This document shows, in pieces, positions 29,856 to 37,332 of a stretch of DNA of 37,332 nucleotides. Positions within the stretch are counted from its first letter, which is position 1; every line of letters begins with the position of its first letter. The notes beneath the pieces were generated by a model. It had not been told where the DNA came from, made no database searches, and saw only the letters and a program-made list of their open reading frames with translations. Source of the DNA: an uncultured Clostridia bacterium (lineage in GTDB: Bacteria > Bacillota > Clostridia > TANB77 > CAG-508); assembly GCA_947625835.1 (NCBI GenBank), contig CANQPY010000014.1, positions 1 to 37,332 on the forward strand, in the 5' to 3' direction. A program made the position numbers and the translations under genes.

Positions 29856-30949
29856 ATGGAAGTAAAAGATTTGTCAATACAAGAAAAAATAGGGCAAATG
29901 ATGATACTTGGAATAGACTCAAACAAAATAACACAAGACATTAAAAATATGATACAAGTCTATAAAATAGGTGGATTTATTTTATACAAAAAGAATTTTG
30001 ATAATTACAATCAAATGACAACAATTATAAGACAATTAAAAGAAATAAACAAAGTAAATAAAATACCATTATTTATTGCAATTGATCAAGAAGGTGGAAG
30101 AGTAAATCGTATGCCAAAAGAAATTTTAAATTTACCATCAGCATACTTAATTGCAAAAAATACAGGAACCGAAGGAGTAAAAAAATCAGCAGAAATTATT
30201 GGTAAAATATTAAAACAATCTGGATACAATTTGAATTTTGCACCAGTATTAGACATAAAAAGATTTCCAAATAAACATGCAATCCGGAGACAGATGTTAT
30301 AGCGAAGAAAAACAAGAAGTTGCAAATATGCGGAATAGAATTTATGAAGGAACTACAAAGACAAGGAATTGTATCTGTAATAAAACATTTTCCAGGACAT
30401 GGTGCTGTAAGTCAAGATTCCCATTTTTTCTTGCCAAAAATAAAAACAAAAATGGAGCAATTAGAAAAAGAGGATATGTACCCATTTGAACAAGCAATAA
30501 AAAATGGTGCAGATAGCATTTTAATGGGGCATTTGGTAGTAAAAAGTGTAACAAGAGAATTACCAGCCTCTTTATCAAGAAAATTTATCACAAAATATTT
30601 AAGAAAAAAGTATCATTATAAAGGATTAATTATAACTGATGACTTAAAAATGAAAGCTATTAAATTTATCTATGGTAAAGAAAAAGCAGTAAGAAAAGCA
30701 TTTGAAGCAGGAAATGATATAATCTTATTTAGAATTAGTCCAGATAAACAAAAACAAATTATAAATCATATATATGATTTGGTAAGACAAGGAAAATTAA
30801 AAGAGAATAGAATTAATAAAAGTGTAAAAAGAATTTTAAATATAAAACAAAAATATAAAATTTCAGATGAGTTTACTGAAGAAGAAATTAATTTAGAAGA
30901 AATAAATGAACAAATAAAAGAAATTAGGCAAAAATGTGGAATAGAATAG
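29856..30949 (+). CDS. nagZ: Beta-N-acetylhexosaminidase (NagZ, GH3), spans two CGGA +1 recoding sites
   Basis: Removes N-acetylglucosamine from muropeptides in wall recycling. GH3 features: QEGGRVNRMP, the His-Asp dyad motif VIKHFPGHGAVSQDSHF, MGHLVV and the nucleophile region LIITDDLKMKAI. Two in-frame CGGA codons break the frame: Gly144 (30285) gives KHAIGDRCYSEEKQEVANM, and Gly159 (30331) gives ANMGIEFMKELQRQGI. Both match the NagZ consensus, and the whole protein has 363 residues. Without the first shift the product ends after two codons more or less (stop TAG at 30300-30302 in frame 0) and lacks the catalytic loop. It probably cooperates with the glucosaminidase at 17208. It ends inside the arm of a terminator hairpin. 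Confidence 0.92.
30285..30288 (+). other. CGGA recoding site 1 in nagZ (Gly144)
   Basis: In-frame CGG after ATC. The +1 reading gives HAI-G-DRCYSEE, the conserved GDR segment that binds the sugar. Confidence 0.87.
30331..30334 (+). other. CGGA recoding site 2 in nagZ (Gly159)
   Basis: CGG is in frame once site 1 has shifted, after ATG. The +1 reading gives VANM-G-IEFMKELQ. Confidence 0.85.
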
Positions 30950-30984
30950 AAATAAAACAGCATATAAATATGCTGTTTTATTTC
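30949..30984. terminator. Perfect 17-bp bidirectional terminator hairpin
   Basis: Positions 30949-30965 and 30968-30984 are perfect inverted complements with a 2-base loop. The stem has T-rich ends on both strands. It ends nagZ on the plus strand and the miniprotein gene on the minus strand. Confidence 0.88.
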
Positions 30985-31003
30985 ACAATAATTTGTTTAT
31001 GGA

Positions 31004-31117
31004 TTAGCAGCAACCTCCTCTGTTACCACCACAACAACAACAGATTAATAATATAAGGATTATAATCCAGCAACAATCATCACCAAATCCAAATCCACAT
31101 CCTCTATTTTCTGGCAT
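31004..31117 (-). CDS. 37-residue Cys/Gly-rich membrane miniprotein
   Basis: A minus-strand ORF encoding 37 residues: MPENRGCGFGFGDDCC, then WIIILILLI, then CCCCGGNRGGCC. It has a single short hydrophobic segment flanked by cysteine clusters (nine Cys in 37 residues) and glycine-rich ends. Support for being real comes from the strong ribosome-binding site GGAAGGAGG about 8 bases before ATG, and its end just before a bidirectional terminator. Tiny Gly/Cys-rich membrane proteins of this kind are common in clostridia and bacilli and often linked to sporulation, but I do not recognise an exact family. Function unknown. Confidence 0.7.
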   Translation of the reverse strand: MPENRGCGFGFGDDCCWIIILILLICCCCGGNRGGCC

Positions 31118-31274
31118 AGTCTAGACCTCCTTCCATAAAGAAATTAAGTATCCTTTGTATGGTATATAATATGAGAAATAAAAAAATGTGTTACAAAAGT
31201 AAAAAATTTATTTGTTCGCTTTTATAATTATTTAAAATGTGATACAATTTGAAACAACAAAAGGAGAGAGAAAC

Positions 31275-34200
31275 ATGCAAAAAAAAATAGAAGAAATATT
31301 TAATGATTATAAAACAAATTCAAATATAAAATATGCGCAAGTAGAAAGTTTTAACATATTAAAAAAAACAAATACATTGCAAGTTATTTTATTTTTTGAT
31401 GAATATATAGAAATTAAGGACATTTGGAATTTAGAAAATTTTCTAAAAGAAAGATTTCAATTTGAACATCTTGACATTCAAATTCATTATCATGAAAAAG
31501 TAGAAAAAAAATCAATTCAAGAAGAATGGAAAAATATAATTAGTTATATGTCTCATAAATATCCTTTAGCTGCACCAATGCTACTTTCAAAAAGTAATAT
31601 AAAAGTGGAAGACAAAAAAATAATTATAGAATTACATATAAAAGGAGCAGAATTTTTAAAAGCAAAAAAGGCAGACAAAGAACTTCAAAAAACTATTAAA
31701 AATTTATTTGGTGAAGAATATAAAATAGATATTGTTGAAAAAGTATCAGCAAAAGATTTAGACGAAATAAATCAAAATATTAAAGCAGAAGAAGAAAAAG
31801 TACTATCACATATTAATGAAGAAAATATGCAAGAAATAACAATAGAAGAAGAACAAGCACCATCAACCGAAACACAAAGTAGTGATGATGTTCAATACAT
31901 TTTGGGAAAACCATCAAAAGCAAAAGAAAAGCATATAAAAATAAAAGACATCACAGCAAATGATGGAAGAGTAACATTAGAAGGAAGAGTTGTAAATAGC
32001 CAAGTAAAAGAAACTAAATCAGGCAAAGGCATGATTATATTTGATTTATACGACGGAACAGGAACAATTACTTGTAAATCATTTTCAAAAAATTATCAAG
32101 AAGGACAAGAAATTGTAAATAAAATAGCAGAAGCAAAAATAATAAAAACAATTGGAAAAGCCGGGTTAGACACATACGTAGGGGATGTTACTGTTATTTC
32201 TAACATAATTATTCACACAAACGCGCAAATTCCAGAATTGCCAACAGAAGATGAAATAGAAAATACCCCACTAATACTTGGAAAAAATCCAAATATTACA
32301 GATACACAAGTAAAAGTAATAGATATAGGAGTAGACGATGGAAAAATTGCAATACAAGGAGAAGTAATATTTACAGAAGAAAAACCACTTAAAGGGGACA
32401 AAATACTATTTAGTTTTGATTTATATGATGGAACAAGTACTATTACTTGCAAAGCATTTTTAGAAAAAAATTCTGCTAAAAAGAAAATGAAAAGAATTCA
32501 AGATGCAAAAGGAATTAAAGTATCTGGAAATGTTCAAATGGATAGTTATTCAAACGAATTGACAGTTGTAGCAAATACTATTATTGAAACAGAAGGGCTA
32601 AAAAAAGAAATAAGGCAAGACAATAGTGAAGTAAAAAGAGTAGAATTACATATGCATACACAAATGAGCCAAATGGATGGAATTACTTCTGCAAAAGATT
32701 TAATAAAAAGAGCAATGCAATGGGGAATGAAATCAATTGCAATAACAGACCATGGAGTAGTACAAGCATTTCCAGAAGCACATAAATTACTTGGATATGA
32801 TAATCCAGATATGAAAGTTATTTATGGTGTAGAAGCATATTTAGCGCCAGACAAAACGGCAATTGTAACAAATGGAAAAGGACAAGACATTGATACTACT
32901 TATTGTGTATTAGACTTAGAAACAACAGGATTTTCAGCAATTAATGAAAAAATTACAGAAGTAGGAATAATGAAGGTAAAAAATGGAGAAGTAATTGATG
33001 AATTTTCTACATTTGTAAATCCACAAAAGCATATACCAGCTAGAGTAACAGAAGTTACAAATATAACAGATGACATGGTAAAAGATGCACCAACAATAAA
33101 CGAAGTTTTTCCTAAAATTTTAGAATTTATTAAAGATAGTGTGTTAGTCGCACATAATGCATCATTTGACATAGGATTTTTAAAACAAAATGCCAAAAAT
33201 TTAGGATATGATTTTAACTACACTTATTTAGATACACTAAGTTTAGCAAAAGACCTATTTCCAAATTACAAAAAATATCAATTAGGAAAAATCGCAGAAA
33301 ATTTAGGCATAAAAGTAGAAGTAGCACATCGAGCTTTAGATGATGTAGACACCACAGTAAAAGTATTTAATGTTATGATAAATCAACTAAAAGAGCGTGG
33401 AGCGAAAACTGTAGATGATATTGATAATGTAAGTAGAGATGAAGAAGCCAAAAAAGAAGAATATAAAAAGCTTCCTACTTATCATGCAATTATTCTAGCA
33501 AAAAATTATGTTGGGTTAAAAAATTTATATAGATTAGTATCACTATCTCATCTAGACTATTTTTATAGAAAACCTAGAATTTTAAAAAGCTTATATAAGA
33601 AATACTCTGAAGGTTTAATGATAGGAAGTGCATGTGAAGCAGGGGAATTATATCAAGCAATTGAATTAGGAAAAACTGATGAAGAAATTGAAGCAATTGC
33701 AAATGAATATGATTATTTGGAAATCCAACCAATAGGGAATAATGAATTCTTAGTAAGAAGAGAAATAGTAAAAGATGATGAAGCATTACGTGACATTAAT
33801 AGACAAATTGTAGAATTAGGGGAAAAATTAAATAAGCCAGTTGTAGCCACTGGAGATGTTCACTTTATGGATCCACAAGATGAAATATATAGGCGTATTT
33901 TAGAAGCTGGGCAAGGCTATGAAGATGCAGACAATCAAGCACCTCTTTATTTGCGAACAACAGAAGAAATGCTAGAAGAATTTAGTTATTTAGGAAAAGA
34001 AAAAGCTTATGAAGTAGTAGTAACAAATACTAATCTAATTGCAGATATGTGTGAACAAATTAGCCCTATTTCCAAAGAAAAATGTCCACCACATATACCA
34101 GGTTGTGAGGATACTATAAGAGAAATTGCATATAACAAAGCACATGAATTATATGGCGACCCATTACCAGAAATTGTACAAACAAGGCTAGATAAAGAAC

Positions 34201-35974
34201 TTGAATCCATTATAAAAAATGGATTTTCAGTAATGTATATTATAGCGCAAAAATTGGTATGGAAATCAAATGAAGATGGATATATAGTAGGTTCAAGAGG
34301 CTCAGTAGGTTCTTCACTTGCAGCATACATGACAGGAATTACAGAAGTAAACTCACTTCCAGCACATTATAGATGTCCAAATTGTAAATATTCTGATTTT
34401 ACAGACTATGGATATAAAAATGGATTTGACTTGCCAGACAAAGAGTGTCCAAAATGTGGTCATAAATTAGATAAAGATGGGATGGACATACCATTTGAAA
34501 CTTTCTTAGGTTTTAATGGAGACAAAGAACCAGATATAGACTTGAATTTTTCAGGAGAATATCAAGCAAAAGCACATCGTTACACAGAAGTAATTTTTGG
34601 AAAAGGAACAACATTCAAAGCAGGAACAATTGGTACAATAGCAGACAAAACAGCTTATGGATATGTAAAAAAATATTTTGATGATAGGCACATACCAATT
34701 AATAAAGCAGAAGCACGGAAGATTAGCAATTCGGATGTACAGGAATAAAAAGAACCACCGGACAACATCCAGGGCGGAATTATTGTAGTGCCAAAAGGAA
34801 GAGAAATATACGAATTTTGTCCAGTACAACATCCAGCAGATGATCCAAATTCAGATATTATCACAACTCATTTTGACTATCACTCAATAGATCAAAACTT
34901 ATTAAAATTAGATATACTTGGTCATGACGATCCAACAATGATAAGAATGTTGCAAGACATAACAGGGAAAGATCCACGTCATGTACCATTAGATGACAAA
35001 GAAACAATGTCAATATTTAGCTCAACAAAAGCACTCGGGGTTACACCTGAACAAATACACTCAGAAGTTGGAAGTTATGGTGTTCCTGAATTTGGAACAA
35101 AATTTGTAAGACGGCATGCTTTTAGACACAAGACCAACCACATTTGATGAACTAATTAGAATTTCCGGATTATCACATGGTACAGACGTATGGGTAGGAA
35201 ATGCTCAAAAATTAATTGAAGAAGGAACTGTAACATTGCAAGATGCTATTTGTTGTCGTGATGATATTATGATATATCTAATAAAACAAGGACTTCCACC
35301 AAATTTAGCATTTAAAATTATGGAAGTAGTTCGTAAAGGAAAAGCAACTAAAGATCCAGAAAAATGGAAAGAATATGTAGAAACAATGAAAGAATATAAT
35401 GTACCAGATTGGTATATAAAATCTTGTGAAAAAATAAAATACATGTTCCCAAAAGCACATGCTGCAGCCTATGTAACAAATGCTTTTCGTATTGCATGGT
35501 TTAAAGTGCATGAACCATTAGCATATTATGCGGCATATTTTTCTATAAGAGCAGATGAATTTGACAGCGAATATATGATATTTGGAAAAGAAAAAGTAAA
35601 AAACAAAATGAAAGAAATAGACTTAGCAGGAAACAATGCAACAGCAAAAGACAAAAACATGTATGCAATATTAGAGCTAGTATTAGAAATGTATGAAAGA
35701 GGTTTCAACTTTTTACCAATTGATTTATACAAATCACATGCAACCAAATTTCTAGTAGAAGAAGAAGGAATAAGACCTCCATTAAACAGTATACCAGGGC
35801 TTGGCACAGTAGCAGCAGAAGGAATAGAAAAAGCAAGGCAAGATCGGAAAATTCATGTCAATAGACGACCTAAAAATACGTTCAAAAGTAGGAAACTCAG
35901 TAACCGACTTATTAAAAAAATTTGACTGCTTAAAAGGAATGAGTCAAAGCAATCAAATGAGCTTATTTGCTTGA
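31275..35974 (+). CDS. polC: DNA polymerase III alpha subunit PolC, spans five CGGN +1 recoding sites
   Basis: Gram-positive replicative polymerase with built-in proofreading. Domains: N-terminal region (~1-200), two OB-like domains (~220-310 and ~340-435), PHP-N (~455, [15 protein letters not shown]), DnaQ-type exonuclease (~542-715, [13 protein letters not shown] and [10 protein letters not shown]), PHP-C, zinc knuckle CPNC...CPKC (~1033-1061) and polymerase (~1085, [13 protein letters not shown]). Five in-frame CGGN codons break the frame. Three lie within 63 bases (34716, 34732, 34775) and together restore the original frame; two more lie at 35112 and 35845. Read as Gly they give [33 protein letters not shown] and [14 protein letters not shown]. 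The end is QSNQMSLFA, normal for PolC. Total 1564 residues, longer than the usual ~1440, partly from the doubled OB segment. ATG 31275 (RBS AAAGGAGAG) is preferred over ATG 31239. Confidence 0.94.
34716..34778 (+). other. Three CGGA recoding sites in polC (Gly1148, Gly1153, Gly1167)
   Basis: CGGA 34716-34719 (EA-G-RLA), 34732-34735 ([13 protein letters not shown]) and 34775-34778 (HPG-G-IIVVP). The third CGG is in frame only if the first two have shifted. Three shifts add up to one extra codon, so the frame before 34716 and after 34778 is the same. Frame 0 between them hits TAA at 34746-34748. The nearby ACC ACC GGA has an out-of-frame CGG and needs no shift. Confidence 0.9.
35112..35115 (+). 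other. CGGC recoding site in polC (Gly1279)
   Basis: In-frame CGG after AGA. The +1 reading gives [15 protein letters not shown]. The only CGGC among the 19 sites. Confidence 0.87.
35845..35848 (+). other. CGGA recoding site in polC (Gly1523)
   Basis: In-frame CGG after GAT. The +1 reading gives [17 protein letters not shown], conserved near the PolC C terminus, and leads to the QMSLFA end. Confidence 0.87.
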
Positions 35975-35989
35975 GATTGGATTAGGGTC

Positions 35990-36101
35990 GGATTGGGGAC
36001 AGGCACCAGAGCTCGGATTGGGGACAGGCACCAGTGCCACATTTTTGTTGGATTGGGGACAGGCACAACATTGACGAAAATGTGGCACTGGTGCCTGTCC
36101 C
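35990..36101 (+). repeat. REP-like GGGGACAGGCACC repeat block with long inverted arm
   Basis: GGATTGGGGACAGGCACCAG occurs at 35990-36009 and 36015-36034, with a third partial copy at 36050-36066. An inverted copy (36077-36101, with TGTGGCACTGGTGCCTGTCCC) pairs with 36021-36045, so the block can form a 25-bp stem. It lies between polC and the DUF1294 gene. GGGACAGGCACC elements are widespread dispersed repeats in Firmicutes. Its GC content stands out strongly from the neighbourhood. Confidence 0.85.
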
Positions 36102-36138
36102 AACATTGACATTGGTATTAAATTAGAAAGGATAAAAA

Positions 36139-36447
36139 ATGTTTGAACAAAGTACAATTAATTTTAAAGAAATATTTTCGATCCAAAATATATTGATTTA
36201 CTTATTAGTAATTAATCTTTTTGGATTTTTTATCATGTGGCTAGATAAACACAAAGCAAAAAAAGGAGCATGGAGAATATCAGAAAAAACATTATTTATA
36301 GTAACAGCATTAGGCGGAGGAATTGGAACTACTGCAGGAATGTATACTTTTAGACACAAAACGCAAAAACTTAATTTTGTTATTGGATTTCCATTTATTA
36401 CAGTTTTGGAAATAATTGGAATAGTATGGTATATTATAGCAAAGTAA
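36139..36447 (+). CDS. DUF1294 family small membrane protein
   Basis: A 102-residue protein. A first helix (~15-35, ILIYLLVINLFGFFIMW) leads into the family motif DKHKAKKGAWRISEKTLF, then a glycine-rich helix (VTALGGGIGTTAGMYTF), RHKTQKLNFVIGFPFI and a last helix (VLEIIGIVWYIIA). These match the DUF1294 family, whose function is unknown. RBS AGAAAGGAT precedes ATG 36139. It stands alone between the polC repeat block and a long non-coding region. Confidence 0.85.
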   Translation: MFEQSTINFKEIFSIQNILIYLLVINLFGFFIMWLDKHKAKKGAWRISEKTLFIVTALGGGIGTTAGMYTFRHKTQKLNFVIGFPFITVLEIIGIVWYIIAK

Positions 36448-36892
36448 GTTATATAAAAAAATAAGTGCACATAACAAGTATCTAAAATAAAATAAACAAA
36501 AAAATATTATTGTAACCTAAATAAACTGTGAACAACTCGTGAACAAAAAGTACCTATTTTAAGTTATTCACAAAGTTATCCACAGTATCCACATTAAAAA
36601 AATAAAATCATAGTAAAAAAAACATGACAAAATCAGGATACATAAAACCAAAAAGGATACATAATTGTAACATACTTGAAATATTTTTGTAACAAAAGTA
36701 CAAAAATTGAGCAAAAAATGTCAAATAAGTGATGATTAATAAAAAACAAACAAAATTTTATTGATGCTTAGAAATAAAAATGTAACAATTTTGTAAAATA
36801 AAAAATATGTGGATAACTTTTCATAAATACGAAAATAAATACAAAAATAAACACAAAAAAATAAAATGCATATAATAAAATAGGTGAAAAAA
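36448..36892. other. Non-coding AT-rich region with DnaA-box-like cluster
   Basis: This 445-bp gap holds no credible ORF. DnaA-box-like 9-mers lie at 36527-36535 (TGTGAACAA), 36538-36546 (CGTGAACAA), 36564-36572 (TTATTCACA), 36576-36584 (TTATCCACA, perfect), 36585-36593 (GTATCCACA) and 36808-36816 (TGTGGATAA, perfect, reverse). The first five fall within 67 bp. AGGATACATAA is repeated (36637 and 36655 areas) and TGTAAC words recur. It could be a replication origin, a DnaA-titration site or a DnaA-regulated promoter region. Confidence 0.5.
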
Positions 36893-37210
36893 ATGTTATA
36901 TAAATTAAAGAAAATTTTAAATAAAAATAGATGCTATTGTGAAACAGAAATAAGTAATGAACAATTAGAAAAAATGATAAAGGAAGGTACTATACTTTTA
37001 GATGTAAGAAGTATTCAAGAATTTGAAGAAGGACATATAGAAAGTGCAATTTCTTTACCAGTTTATGATATAAAGAAAAAATACCAAGAGGTGCTAAAAG
37101 ATAAATCTCAAATAATTATTGTTTATTGTAGTACAGGTCATAGAAGCGAAAAAGCACAAAAAATATTAAAGAAGTTAGGATATGAAAAAGTATATAATTT
37201 ATGTAAATAA
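36893..37210 (+). CDS. Rhodanese-domain protein
   Basis: A 105-residue single-domain rhodanese, a sulfur-transfer fold. After a basic amphipathic N terminus (MLYKLKKILNKNRCYCETE) it has ILLDVRSIQEFEEGHIESAISLPV and the active-site loop YCSTGHRSEKA with the catalytic cysteine. ATG 36893 follows TAGGTG by about 7 bases; GTG 36884 is an alternative but overlaps that site. The N-terminal CYC could be a second redox or metal site. Substrate unknown. Confidence 0.85.
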   Translation: MLYKLKKILNKNRCYCETEISNEQLEKMIKEGTILLDVRSIQEFEEGHIESAISLPVYDIKKKYQEVLKDKSQIIIVYCSTGHRSEKAQKILKKLGYEKVYNLCK

Positions 37211-37332
37211 TTTTTACTATGAAAACTATATAATTTAATGATATTTTATATGTACTGTTACAATTCACAGCCAAATCAAATAAAGATATGTAATAAAAAT
37301 GAAAAGAAAATGTAAAATAAAAAGTAGTTCAT
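37211..37332. other. Window end, no gene seen
   Basis: AT-rich sequence after the rhodanese gene, with no ORF, RBS or clear hairpin; the following gene lies outside the window. Confidence 0.6.

Noticed and set aside
34757..34762. ACCGGA in polC as a further recoding site
   Set aside because: The CGG is out of frame (ACC ACC GGA) and the reading TTGQHP is already correct without a shift.

Overview
The window is about 37 kb of very AT-rich DNA from a bacterium of the Firmicutes, most likely an uncultured, gut-type member of the Clostridia. The evidence is a Gram-positive PolC replicative polymerase, the rplU-rpmA pair, SH3b/ricin-type wall hydrolases, strong AAGGAGG ribosome-binding sites and heavy AGA/ATA/TTA codon use. 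No rRNA, tRNA, phage, IS element or CRISPR array was seen.

The most striking observation concerns the reading frame. Nine genes are each broken by one or more single-base 'insertions', 19 in total: guaB, rfbB, a wall glucosaminidase, a gtrA-like gene, trpS, obg, a U32-family gene on the minus strand, nagZ and polC. Every break has the same form: an in-frame CGG codon whose last two bases plus the next base form a glycine codon (CGG-N). Reading each CGGN as one glycine restores a full-length protein of normal family size with the family glycine in place, for example IMPDH GIGRG, TrpS PTG-KLHIGH, Obg GGPDGGDGG and DIPG, and PolC IGCTG and HPGG. I found no in-frame CGG that keeps its frame as arginine anywhere in the window. 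CGU, CGC and CGA are used normally as arginine, and about 40 out-of-frame CGG triplets are harmless. The simplest biological reading is that CGG has lost its arginine tRNA and that CGGN is decoded as glycine by a +1 frameshift or four-base codon. A sequencing artefact must still be excluded, but it would not be expected to respect codon phase.

Layout. Positions 1-2533 hold rplU and rpmA behind a promoter and an L21-leader-like structure, then guaB. Positions 2537-17094 are a cell-surface polysaccharide locus: Wzm/Wzt ABC exporter, metK, a degenerate methyltransferase-like protein, a double GT2 enzyme, two large membrane proteins, a polyprenyl-phosphate-type GT2, and the four dTDP-L-rhamnose genes rfbD, rfbA, rfbC and rfbB. 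Positions 17208-20820 encode a secreted ricin-lectin/glucosaminidase/SH3b wall hydrolase and a membrane-anchored cadherin-like surface protein. Positions 21037-25763 are a compact run of prs, gtrA-like, gtrB-like, trpS and obg. A U32-family RNA-hydroxylation-type gene runs the other way (25821-28284). A second cadherin-like surface protein and nagZ follow. A 37-residue Cys/Gly-rich membrane miniprotein lies on the minus strand (31004-31117). PolC (31275-35974) is followed by a REP-like repeat block, a DUF1294 membrane protein, a 445-bp non-coding region with a cluster of DnaA-box-like sites, and a rhodanese.

The genes combine envelope building (rhamnose-containing glycan synthesis and export, wall turnover by glucosaminidase and NagZ) with core housekeeping (GTP and PRPP synthesis, Trp-tRNA charging, Obg, replication). 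All coordinates and translations were read by eye; no database search was run.
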